From Aralia elata (Eukaryota; Streptophyta; Magnoliopsida; Apiales; Araliaceae), in NCBI GenBank assembly GCA_034770075.1, contig CM068380.1, positions 31,620,005-31,684,004 on the forward strand: a stretch of 64,000 nucleotides of DNA. Direction: 5' to 3'. Both the position numbers and the translations under genes were made by a program. This document shows, piece after piece, positions 1-12,100 of the stretch (position 1 is the first letter of the stretch; every line of letters begins with the position of its first letter). The notes under the pieces were generated by a model. That model did no database searches. It had not been told where the DNA came from and saw nothing but the letters and a program-made list of their open reading frames with translations.

Positions 1-1259
1 CTAACGTGTGATTATGTGTTCGGCCTGACTAGGATGTCAAGTATTTAAGTGGGGGAGTTTGTAACACCCTAATCCCACATCAGAACATGTGGAATATTTG
101 GATGTGTATATAAAAACTCAGGTTGCTATCACTAATACCTTCAATTATGACCTTTGGGTGAGCCTGTAGTGGGCTAAGATGACCCAAAAAGATATTGAGA
201 AAGCGATTTGGGCCTTATCATGTTATGATTTGATTCGGACTCGGGATTTGACCCGAGTTGTTACATGTGACCAATAACAAAACAAGTATAAAAGGTAAAA
301 GTGGCTTTGGATCAATATTCTAGAAAAGTTGAGGAATAATCATTTTTGCTTAGACTCTTTTTTACGTATCTTCTATTTAATCTAGAAAGGAGCCAAAGGG
401 AAAAAAGAAGAGGACTAAATCTGTGGAGACTAAATTTTCAAGGGCAACTCTATAAAAGAGTGAAAGTCCAGGGACTGAATTGACAAATTTTCTAAGTTTA
501 TGGTCAGATTTAAAATAATAACATTGTCGATTAAAAAAAATTAGAAAACTTTGGGATGCTAGATGTAGTTTGGCATACCAAATGAAAATTAAATGACCGT
601 AACCTCTTTCTTCATCTCCTCGCACAAAAGAAACAAACTAACAATGATTCTCAATACCCCTACAAAGGCTTCAATGGCTGAATATTTACCCTATCATTTC
701 TTCTTCTCTTTTTGGTTGGCTAGCCTTTTGTTCCACTTAAATTTCTAGTTTGAACTAGTTGTTAAGGTGTCAAAAGGATGACGGCATCAAAGATTACTCC
801 AAATCAGTGAGGGTTTCCAAGGATAAATGTGAAAGTTACTATTGAGTTCCACCCACCCCAACCCCCCAAACCTTCTCGTTTTTTGGTGACGAATAGTGTT
901 ATATGAATGAAGTACCTTCTTTTCTTTTTTGGGCAACAACTGATGGTTTTGAGTTTAGGTTTGGACAGTATTTTGTAGATGATAACAATGAACAATAAGT
1001 GGCTGATATCTAATCACTAATTTGGGACAATAATTTTAGAACAGAAGACCTTATTAAGGTTTGGATTTTTGGATAAAATCAAACTATACCAAGCCTAAAT
1101 TGATGATACAAGACAGGTTTTAAAAAAGTTAAGAAATATAGATTAAGATGAGAAGTGATAAGGAACCTATCCACACGTGGAATCCGTAAAGCGTGCACAA
1201 CTAAAGAACAAGCTTTAAACTCAATTCATACTCCGGAAAGTGATAGAGTTAAAAGATTA
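1..1259. other. AT-rich stretch with no gene seen
   Basis: I see no coding region, RNA gene or repeat structure I can name here. Short open frames on the minus strand (377-625 and 804-995) have no recognisable motif and look random. If the JmjC gene ending at 3120 continues to the left, this is either its last intron or sequence beyond its end; I looked for the expected C-terminal exon here and did not find it. Confidence 0.4.
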
Positions 1260-1541
1260 CTCCCTCCATCCCACAAAAATGACTGAAGTACAAAAAATAT
1301 TGTCTAAGAAAAGATGTCTAACGTACATAATTCAAATTCAAAATGTTATCTGAAATCTATTTTACCCTCAAAAGTAATTAAGTAGAGAGACCACTAATTT
1401 GGAGGAAAAGGAAGAATCTTTAATGTACTTACGCGAGGTCCACAGTGGATAAAATGGTAACTTAATTATCTTCTCTACTCAACTTTTGTTTTTCTTAAAT
1501 TGTGTGAAAAGAGTTTTTAAGACATCTTTATGGGACAGGAG
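1260..1541. mobile_element. Stowaway-like MITE
   Basis: The 282-bp element starts CTCCCTCCATCCCACAAA and ends with the inverted match TGGGACAGGAG. It is flanked by TA on both sides (1258-1259 and 1542-1543). CTCCCTCC-type termini and a TA duplication are the marks of Tc1/mariner-related Stowaway MITEs. There is no coding capacity. The inverted termini and the TA are seen directly; the family assignment comes from the known consensus. Confidence 0.7.
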
Positions 1542-1619
1542 TACATCAACTTATATAGGAGACCTACGACTTGGAGGACAAGTAAAAAAGCCTAATTAAG
1601 AAAAAGGAAATAACTCCTA

Positions 1620-1869
1620 CTCCCTCTGTTCCAAAATTAGAGATATATTTTCCTTTTTAGTCTGTTCCAAAATAAGAGATACATTTCTATTTTATGACTA
1701 TAAAGTGACATGATTTTCCTAATTTGCAATTACTTTTCTACTATCATTTTCAATATCACACCAACACAACTGAATTTTTAGTTAATACTAACGTTATATT
1801 TGAGAGCATAAAATTATCCTTAAAAATCGTCGTTTTACAAATATAGCTCGAATTTTGGAATGGAGAGAG
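1620..1869. mobile_element. Stowaway-like MITE
   Basis: The 250-bp element begins CTCCCTCTGTTCCAAAAT and ends with the inverted partner ATTTTGGAATGGAGAGAG, with TA on both sides (1618-1619 and 1870-1871). The terminal inverted repeat runs for roughly 25-30 bases with mismatches. It is noncoding. It is a second insertion close to the MITE at 1260, but its internal sequence differs. Confidence 0.7.
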
Positions 1870-2342
1870 TAATAACTGTCTACCACCATAATCAAATAAT
1901 CTACTTAAAATAATTAAATATGAAAATTACAATTTTTTCCTCTAAAAAACAATATAAAATAACTAATTAATAATCCTTTTAACTCCTTTATATTGCGCAG
2001 TATCGTGTGGATAACACAATACATTTTAAGATATGCAAAACACAAATATCTTTGGACACTTGGTGTGCCAAAATCTTGAAGAAACAGAAATCCGAAGAAA
2101 AAAGTTGCCATCATGATTTATAGAACAGAACAAAAGATGGGAGCATTATTTACAAACAACCAGACTAAGTAGGCATTTGGCAATGTCATGTGAAAACTTG
2201 GACCATAGAAAGCAATTAATGTTCTCCCCTGGACTTTTAATTTATTTTTTTTATTCAATTGTTACATCATGATATTGTCCCAAAAACTAAAGCCAACAAC
2301 ACCATTTAACACTATGATTCTAAGTAAAAGCGCTGTCAGCAG

Positions 2343-3017
2343 CAAAGTTCGAAAAAGGTAAAAGCGGTACGAAGCGTTTTTCTCCGGACGAGGCGAGGCA
2401 TAAGCTTCGAGGTGGAGCAAGGCGGAAGCCTCGATTTGAAGACCTAAAAGTCCCCCAAACAAACTTATTAACAAAAAGATTTTGATTTACAAATTAATTT
2501 ATTAACTTAATTTGAAGAAACGGGCAGAACTGAAACTTCAGGGGCTGAAATGAAAGAAAACAAAACTATAGGGACTTATATGTAATTTTCCACGAGCTAT
2601 TTTGAACTTTCAGAAAACATGGGGGACTAAATTAAAAATCTATAGAAACTATAGGGTACCTAACTGTAATTTTCCATGGGATATTTTATTTACCAGATCT
2701 GAGATCAAATCATCAAATCTGACTGGAGTCTCTTATTTTCCTCTCTTGCGTCTCTTCTTCGTCCTCCTCCGACCCTTGCAGTCGCACAAAGCCTCGCCTC
2801 GACACGCCTCCTCTCCTCTAGCCGCACGACCCTCGCAGTCGCACGAAGCCTCGCCTCGACACGCCTCGAGACGTGTCGCACTGAGGTGTAAGCCTCAGCC
2901 CAAAAAGGCGAACGCCCCTACTTTCCTCCCTGATGCGGTAGCCTCGCCTCCCGTTCCTCCCGCCTCGCTACGAGGCGCGCCTCAAGGCGCGCGCCTCAAA
3001 CGCCTTTTCGAACCATG
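2343..3017. mobile_element. hAT-like nonautonomous element with AGGCG fold-back interior
   Basis: The 675-bp element is flanked by an exact 8-bp direct repeat GTCAGCAG (2335-2342 and 3018-3025). Its ends are inverted: CAAAGTTCGAAAAAGG on the left and CATGGTTCGAAAAGG read from the right. The outer thirds are rich in GAGGCG and CGCCTC words in opposite orientation, so the single strand could fold back. An 8-bp duplication points to a hAT-type transposase acting in trans. The open frame at 2602-3084 is an accident of the CGCCTC repeats. The end motif resembles the element at 9520, suggesting one family. Confidence 0.72.
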
Positions 3018-3119
3018 GTCAGCAGAACAAACAATATTCACCACCACACAATCCGCGAGGGAAGGTATTAATCTATTTTTTTAGAGTAAAACACAGAGCA
3101 ATATGAATAAACTAATCAC
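3018..3119. other. Start of the last intron of the JmjC gene, or its unresolved 3' side
   Basis: On the minus strand the coding exon ends at AAG before GTGATTAG at 3119, a plausible donor. Reading through it soon meets a stop. The next exon of this family normally encodes a short conserved stretch after NLK, and I cannot find it in positions 1-3119. Either the intron extends beyond the window or the C-terminus has been lost. Confidence 0.5.
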
Positions 3120-6100
3120 CTTTAAATTTCTAACTTGATGAGGACATCCAGCCGGAATAAATACTGCATCTCCTTGTTTTTGCACAAATGTCCAGGGTTG
3201 AATTCCTAAATAACAAGAAAACATAAGGTCATGACAACCAAAAAAAAAAAAGATATAGCTCCTACTACATCTATTACGTCAAATATATGAAAAAACAACC
3301 ATATTCCTCCTTGAGCCTCCTTTTATGCTCCATAGTCAAGTAAAAAGTTTGGTCATGAATAGGATGAACAACCTGTAACATCAAATTAAATATATTACAA
3401 AAAGAACAAATATCAAATGATATAAACAGGGACATGACATTAGATTTCATCTAATAGTTGAACATTAATCTTTTGGCAAACTAGCATGTTAAGAAGTTCT
3501 GCATCTTGATTCAAGACATTCTAGAAAGTGTGAACCAACAACAAAAAGATAACTAGGGTTTAGGCTCCACACCTAAACACTAGGGTCTCTTAATCGCAAC
3601 CAATATAGTTGTCTGTAGACAAGTAGATTACTACATAGCAAAATATGAAAATTGAAGGACTATTAATTAGTTATATGTATTATTGTTTAGAAATAAATTG
3701 ATGTAATTATCTTCTAATCATACTAGTAGATTATCATTAGGAGTTTGTTTCCTTATAATTAGACGAGAATTATGGTTGGAAGTAATTAGAACTTGTTTTC
3801 CTTATTAAATTAGGCTATCAAGATATTTGAATTTCACTTCGCCTTCAAGTTTTAGTATTTCTATACAAGTACTGTAATCCCGCAAGTTTATTAAAGCTTT
3901 GCTCTCATGTGTGTTTCTACCCTTCTTTACCATTCTCAGTCTATATTCTAAACTTGTCCTGCACCAACAACCAATTGCAAACGTATCAAAATTCATTAAC
4001 TCTTAATATCAAAAATAGTTAAACTCTAACAATGTTGTGGGGATTACCTTACATAGAAATACAACACTAAGTTCACTTACAAGACAAAAATAACCTATCT
4101 AAAATCTAGATATTAAAATACCCTAGCTAATTATTAAAATACCCTAATCGATACAAAATACCCTGTATCCCCAATTCTTTAGTTAAATATCTAATTACAT
4201 CAACTTTCATCCAGTTGTACATAATAAATTCTAAACAATAAATACAAAAATTCTTTACAGTCTCGGATTATCCTCAACTTCTTTACGCACAAAACCTTAA
4301 CCAATGTAATTCTCTCATTTTGAAAAACTCTTGTATGCATTCAGACTACATAGGACGGTGAATAATTTGTGAGAAGATGCTTTTTGTAACACTACTTCTA
4401 ATCTCCTTTCCCTAACCCCAACTGTAGGCATATTAGTTGCCACTCCTTTATGCACGGGATTTGGAAGTGAATTCGACTCTGATCTGCATTAGTTAATTAA
4501 GTGAATTTACAAGATCTGGTAGGTTTAAATTTGTAATATTCTGTTTTTAAGTCAGCTCATTCTAACTACCGTTCTTATTCCACAGATATTAAACAAACAA
4601 AATCCATGGTTCCCAAACTAATTTTTCTTGGATGATCTAGGGATGTTAACAGATGCGGATACAGGTATATTTGCATCCGTATATTTGCATCCGTTTTGAA
4701 TGGATACAAATCCGCATATTATCCGCTTTGTCTGGATATCAGATAATATTTGCTTTGACCGCATATACCCACCCAGATAATAGAATTATAGAACAGATTA
4801 CATATGTTTTGGATTTCATTTACAACCCTAAATAGTTCACTACCCTAAACACTTAATTGATATATGTAGTTAATTTTTGTGCCAAAATTTGATAAAGACT
4901 CATTTTATTACTTAATATGCACCAAATAACATTAGAATTCTTACATCCAAATTAAATTAATTTTTAACCAACCAAATAAAATAACAAAACTAAAAAGCAA
5001 GGTTATCTCAACAGTCAATTGTCAACTATAAATCATAACATAGCTAGAAAAAATAATATTCAATGAAATATTATTCATTATTATGGTGTGCATCAAGTTT
5101 AAATGTGAAATTTTGAGTTCTTTCCATCTTAAAATGCATGCTAACATTAAATTTATTATAACTATGTATTTTAAGGAAAAAAAATAATAAATTGATTTCT
5201 TAATTTAATCACAATACATAATATAACAATAACATTAATATCAAGTAAATCTAGTACTATATATCTTAAAAGCTGACACGGATATTAGTGGATACGGATG
5301 TATCTATATCCATACTCGTATCCATCAGATGTGAATAACCGTTTTGACCAGGTATTGGATATCCATTTTGACCGGAAACAGTTATCGGAAATTCGAACGA
5401 ATATTTCAGGTTTTGTTAACAGCATCCCTAGGATGATCTGTAAGGAAGGTCCATGTATCATATAGATGATCAATAAAGTTATAACTTCTTTACTAATCCG
5501 TATAAAGAAATATTACAATCAGTAGATAACAGGTAATGCTAGGAGTCTATTTAAGACCATCATTGGTTGAGTATATTTCTTGTGCAAGTGTGTAAAGAGT
5601 ATTGAGATACCATGAAATCAAACAACCTTATTAAGTAATTCTTATTAAAATCAAACAGATTTGATATATCTTGATAATTTCTTTCTTAAATTTACAGTAC
5701 AAGTTCTTTCTATTCTAAAACAAGCCTCAAAACTCAACATTTGAAGTTACTTTACTTCAAGAAAGCAAGATGAGTGTTAGAAATAGCAGAGCATTTTAGG
5801 AATCCGTAATGCACTAACTCGATCAATAATACTGCAGATTCTTCTATTTGAAAAAATGGAACACCACAAAATGTTATTACCTGGTCCACCGGAGAACAAT
5901 ATATGTGCCTAAATTCTTTGAAATATTTCTTCAAATATTCTTCCAACTTAGGGGCATCTTGCCTCCTAAAAATGTCCCAAAGAGCACCTCCCTCTGGGTG
6001 TTCAAAACCCCCTATATTGTTATCTGAACATCCAACACCACTATTCCCTGCATTTCCATCCAGTTCTCCCCTCTTTTCCTCATGAACACCATCTTGCTGC

Positions 6101-9100
6101 TTCACCATTTGGTCCGCATGTCCACTTAACATGTTCCTGTTTGTCTTGATATTTAAACCATTAACATCACTAGTTTTTTCACTAGTTTCTTTGCCAAATC
6201 CTAGGCCTTCCTCTGACTCCAACCTAGTCAGAAAACATTGCTCAGTCAATGCAGATGCACTACTTTCTCCATGTTTCTCAACTAGTTCACCGCCAACACT
6301 ATCATTTTGCTTCTTGACCACGTGATTCACTTTCAGTTCATTTTCAAAAAATTCCCTTTGATCCTGGTCAATGTGACGTTGCTTCAACTTCTCTATCATG
6401 ACAAGCTGTTCAGATGTAAGAGTCACTTCTTGAATATGTGTCAACACATTCACCTGTAACATATCACATGTTTTTTTAATGAGATGTAAACTACAAAAAG
6501 AGTAAATAAATGAAAGAACAGAAATGTGACAACAAAAGGCACAAAAAAGGGAAACTTTTAAGCTGGATGTTTTGACATGGTAAGCAGGGGGGAGCACATT
6601 ATAAAGTTTCACTGTCATTACAAGGTTTTCACACAATCATATGTACATTGTAATTGGTTTATACATTTAAGAAACAAACATACCGCATCAGACATGTCAC
6701 AGTGGAGCTTGGTTACAGAGTCTCCACGTCCTAGCTCCTGAGCAACTCCATACGCAATATACGTCTTTGGCCCCATATCGGGCTTCAAAGATTTCTTGGG
6801 CAACTTGACAGCAAGATTTAGGTAGCCACTACGTGGATTTGTATATTCCTTGAAGGGCAAACAACTGAGAAATTCAGCACCGTGACGTGGTAAGTGCTCC
6901 TCGAATAAACTAGATGGGGGCCAGTCTTTCAACTTCAGAATTTGGGGCCACCCATAACTGTCAAATCGACCTTCCAGATAGCCCTTGAAAAAGTGGTGTA
7001 CATTAATATCCATCTGCATCAAATAAGAAGATATAATCAATTTATTCTGCAGTTTCTGAAATAAATCTGTGAAATACAATAACTAACAAACCTCTACAGA
7101 TTCCAAATAGCTATAAGACAATTTGAGAAAGAAAATTTAAAAAGTACCGTAAAACTTTGACGATATACATTAATCAGGGTAAAAAAAAACCGGTATATCT
7201 CGATCTCTATTTGCATATAAACCATAACTACGATATAAATTATAAAACTAAAAAAAAATGAGATAGCCTTATTTCATCAAATAGACAGCAGAAGACACAC
7301 CAATGAACGTTAGTACTACTCAAGTCAACTTGGAAGCCTATGTCCACAACAGCAAAACAATGTGAGATACACTTATAGAAAAAAATAGCACGAGTCTATG
7401 ATGGCCCTAACACACAATTGCATCACACTCTACAATAATAAAAGATGAGACACACTCATAAAACCTTAGGACCAGCCCTCGACTCCATGGACTAAGGCTC
7501 AAACACATTCGCTTGCCTTGCACAATATCATGTACCACGAGGGGATAACAGAACAAAACAGCAATAGTTAAAAGATTCTAGTAGAAAAGGAATTTGAAGC
7601 ATCAAGAAGCATAAGCTTATTAAAATAAGAGTTCGTATTGTTGATCATATTCAAAGATGGAATTCTACAGCTTTTAAGTTTGTGAATGGAATGGAGCAAT
7701 GGTTTATATGTCAATCGAGTTTAAAGCTGAGGTTATGTATATTATTTGCATTAAGAAAATGATTGCTTTTAAACATAACCTTCATATTCTATGAAATTTG
7801 AAATCGGTGAGGCAACATATTAAAAAAATCCCTTCGTTCCAAAATATAGGATTAATATTGACTTTTTAGAGTCAATTAAGATATTTTCAAATCCAAAATT
7901 AATATGAATTCATTTAACTTTAGATAATACAACTATGAAAATTTAAAATTATAAACTACTCAAGAAATACTAAATACAAGATCTAATGGAATCAAAAGTT
8001 AAATGAATCACATCAATTTTGAATGTGTAAAATATCTCAAATTTTTTAGAAAGTCAAACTTAATCTTATATATTAGAACACACAAAGAATATATCAAAAA
8101 TTAAACCAAACTAACTTTTTTTCCTTTTCAATTTCCAAGTGAATAAAAAAAATAAAAAATCTCATTGAGAACACAATCCCTTTCTATTTTACCCTATCTT
8201 TCATCCACATAAAACTATAATTGCCACGGTGCCACGGCAAGGCGCAGCAGTAGCTGACCGCCAGAACGCCTAAGCAATAAAACGCCCGCCATGACGTTCA
8301 TATGGCAACAAGTCATTCACAGTGTGCAAGTAAAACATTATCTATTTTGCATCAAAAGTATATTGAACAATGAAATTTTATATACATTAAACACCAAAAT
8401 ATAATAACTAATATCATGGAGTATTATTAAAAACATAATTATATCAACACTTAACCAAACATAAAACACAATTATTATTCAATTTTTTCAAGCTTTTTTC
8501 TCATGTCTTGCACTAAAAAAAAATACATTAAACAAACATGCAATATTTATTTAATTTTAGGAAATAAATAATTATTTATAAATTTTTGTTTAGAGTTGCA
8601 TGATTTTATGATTTCTGTTGTCAAAATTATAACTCTCAAGGGTTAAAATTGTACATGCAATTAAACTTAATTGCAACTACTATTACTTTTTAAAATAACA
8701 AAATAATTATTTTATTACTTTTTTATGAAAGAAAAAGAAATATTTATTATTTGTTAAAAAGAAAAATTAATCTTGTCTAAGCTTATAGGAACCCAACACG
8801 TGGAACACAACAATTCTGTTTTTGTTAGGGGAGCCACGTGACTCATTACATAACATCTTTATGGATTACAGCCGGCAATCAAATTAAAAGAGAAAACAAA
8901 AGTGACTAGCAAACAATAATCTCTTTATTCTTCTTCATTCTTTCAATTCTTCTTTGTATTCTTCCTTTTTCTGTCTGCAACAAAAGATTGCGGTCGGCAG
9001 TGCTGCGACCTGCGTGTGGCTGCTGTCAGCAACTCGCGTTCCGTGCACCTCTTAGTCTTTTTAGGGCTTCTCTTCTCAATTGTGATTAAGGCCTCTCTTC

Positions 9101-12100
9101 GCAGTTGACAAAAATAAAAGATGCAAAAGATTTTCAGTCTTCTTCTCTACCTCTTTTAATCGACTAGTCATAGGTAAAGTCCATGGGTCACGAATTGTGG
9201 TTAAGCCAACTTAAAATCGACCAACTACCAAGGCGCGCTCGCCTTGGCAGCTAGGCCTCCCTCGACGACGACTTGTGGACGCCTTGGCAACCTCCCCCAA
9301 GGCGAGCATCGCCATGATGCTTGTTGTTGCGCCAGGACGCCATGGCGACGCCGTGACAACTATGCGTAAAACCTTCAAAAGTGCACCCAAACTAATAAGA
9401 ATAGAAATTTTGGGTAAGTTATCACATTATCTCTATATTGTGAGAAAGACAACGACTTCTAATCAACTATCCATATACTTTCTTGGAAAAAATACACCAG
9501 CATCTTCAATTACTCCAATCGTGGTTCAAAGTTTCAGAGTATTAGACGATATTTCGGCATATATTGGAGTGGGTTCGGGAACCTTGATATGAGTGCATGT
9601 TTTATCATTTGGACAGTATTATGTGTTCTAAATAGTTTTTTTGCGAACTTAATCCATCTTGTTCTTATTATTTAAAAATAATTCATAACTATTTTAAAAA
9701 AATTTAAAGCTCTTAAATAGCACAACTGTGAGTATCGCCCGAAACCGATACCGAGTCAAAAATGAACATCCGAAACATAGACCGCTACCGCGACTTTGAA
9801 CCATGACTCCAAGGCTATGTTTATTTGCAAATATGTTGCATGGATTGTACTATTTTAAGATATTTATACTAATTTAATACCTTTAAGCACATTTTTATCC
9901 TTATATTAGTCCGAAGATGACATGACAATCTCATTGATTTTTTTTACTCCTAAGGCCATTTGTTACTTGAAAAGGGAATACTATTTAAGCTCACCTTCCT
10001 TCTTGGGATTATATAGTCCCTCATAAACAACCTTAGAAATAAAAAAATAGTCCATGAGCTTATCATCTTCAGCCGAATCCAAGAATAAAAAAGTACTAAA
10101 ACATATTGAGCTAGTATAAATCCCAAGTAACATAATAGCAAATGAATATAGCCTAAACCATTGTTGGGCAGGATTCTCACCCTATTGTTCACACAGATCA
10201 ATTGAACTGAAACACAATCTTCTCTATGCCATTTACTTGTCTATGATGTACATATTTATGGAAAAGAAAATATTTCCTCCTCTCAAAGAATATACAAGGT
10301 TTGTTTAGGAACATCAAAAAAGGAAGGGTTAACAATATCCGGATGGAGGGAATAGATATCTGAAGATTTTTTGGTGTTTAATTTTGGAACTATAATTACT
10401 TTATACCAATCCCATTATTTTGTTTTAATGTGTACATAAAACTCATATGGGGACAACAAAATTGGGATGGAGAGCGTATTATATAACTATATGGTTTTCA
10501 GATCACGCCAAATAAACAGCTCAAATTAACATCTACTTGAGAAATAATTGACATTTTAAAACAATGAGATATAGTCAAAGTAAAACATCATCAAGGTTAT
10601 CTATTCTACAGTCGAGAAGATCATTAAAATGAAATCTTGAATTCTTATAATTTAGTAGTGCCAAATCAGCATTACTACCATACTAGCAGAATTAACTCTC
10701 GAACAGTGGGTCAAGAGTTCTAGATAGAAAGAGGAAGAAAATCCCATTGGAGCAGGCAGGAGAAAGTAAAAAAAAAATGAACTACAAAGGGAGAATTTAA
10801 ACTGACCTCGCACCAATCCAAACAATTAATTGCAACCACGTCCAATAGCTGGGAATGATTCAGGTTTTTGATTTGACGAAATGCACGCCACATAACCATT
10901 GGTTCCCAGCTTAAACCACATGTTGTTTCGAGCACATTACTGACAATCACAGGTTCACCTTTCAACCAATGGCACTGAAAGTGCCTCAAATCCTCAGGTT
11001 GAATGTCTACAGCAGTTGGACAGTATAGATAGTTGTCATCAGAATCTTCTCGAGATGCGGCTTTCAGTAACTTCACTTTGTCACTGCCAATTTCACACAC
11101 TGAATTGAAACAGGAGCACCACTGTCCACGAGTTTCAGGCGGAATCTCCACGAGTTCATATTTTCTCGCTAAATCTTCAGCATCAGATAACAATTTGGAA
11201 ACAAAATCCTCTTTTAATATATGCCTCAATTCTAATCGGCCTTTACCACAACCACCCAAAGTTTCAGGGGGACAAGGGATGCTACCATCTTCCTGGGATT
11301 TCCACTCGAATACCGACTTTGCATGATCCCTATCACTAGTTTCATCAGATACACCCAAAGGTCCACATCTTGGTAGTGACTTTCGACAGCGATTTCCACC
11401 ATGCAAGTACTCCACCCCAGGGTCTATAAATTGCATTATCACTTCCTCTTGACCTCCCCGCAGGCATCCATCATGCATCTCCCGGCAACAAATAAGGCAA
11501 AGATCATAAGAACACTGTGGACAGCTTCTATGTAAGTCAGCAATTGAAGTTTTGCATTTGTCGCTGCATCGAACATATGAAATAATTAATTCCTTCCAAA
11601 ATCTAAGGAATAGACTTTTATGGCAAAGACAGATGGCTCCAGTAAACCTACCAATACATACGTTCACCCAACCCGCACTTTGCTTTTTGTACTTTAAGCT
11701 CAGACAAAGATAATCCTGCACAAACAAACAAACCAGGAATCACTAACATGTGTGGATATTATTTTCTACTCCATTTTTCAAGCAAGACTTTTGAGCATCC
11801 TACTTTATTACCAACCCAGACTAGTTGAAATGCAATCACAAAGAACTGTAATGCCCACCAAAATTCGGGAACTAAATTATAATACCTTGAATTTTAGCTT
11901 CTAACTGCTTCTCCGCCATCTGCTCTTCATAGAATTGTTTTACAAATGGGAGAAGCATAGGTATGATATATTTAGAGTACTGAATCTTTTCTTCATCACT
12001 GAAGTTCAAATCAAACTTTTCCTTGTCCTACAACAAAAATTGGAAATAACATATCATGTATGTTGAACCTAACATCAAAGTAAAACATTAATCGACTAAA

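Larger units (their letters stand above)
7014..10806 (-). other. 3.8-kb transposon-filled intron of the JmjC gene
   Basis: The intron runs from the donor GTCAG after CLDWCE to the acceptor GCAG before MDINVHHFF. It divides the zinc-finger half from the JmjC half. It holds a MITE (7829-8089), hAT-like elements at 8216-9364 and 9520-9805, and a possible MITE end near 10340-10475. It has no coding exon that I can recognise, and the flanking exons join in phase. Its size and transposon content recall the large methylated intron of Arabidopsis IBM1, which is also upstream of the JmjC exons. Confidence 0.85.

Noticed and set aside
2602..3084. 160-residue plus-strand protein
   Set aside because: It is composed of SHEASPRHAS-like repeats read from the CGCCTC words of a hAT element and extends out of the element.
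5752..6636. A separate 294-residue gene starting at Met 6636
   Set aside because: It is exon 8 of the JmjC gene plus intron read-through at both ends; the splice sites at 6453 and 5881 fit in phase.
9275..9592. 105-residue plus-strand gene
   Set aside because: It begins in the GC-rich end of a hAT element and crosses into the next element, so it is a chance frame inside an intron.
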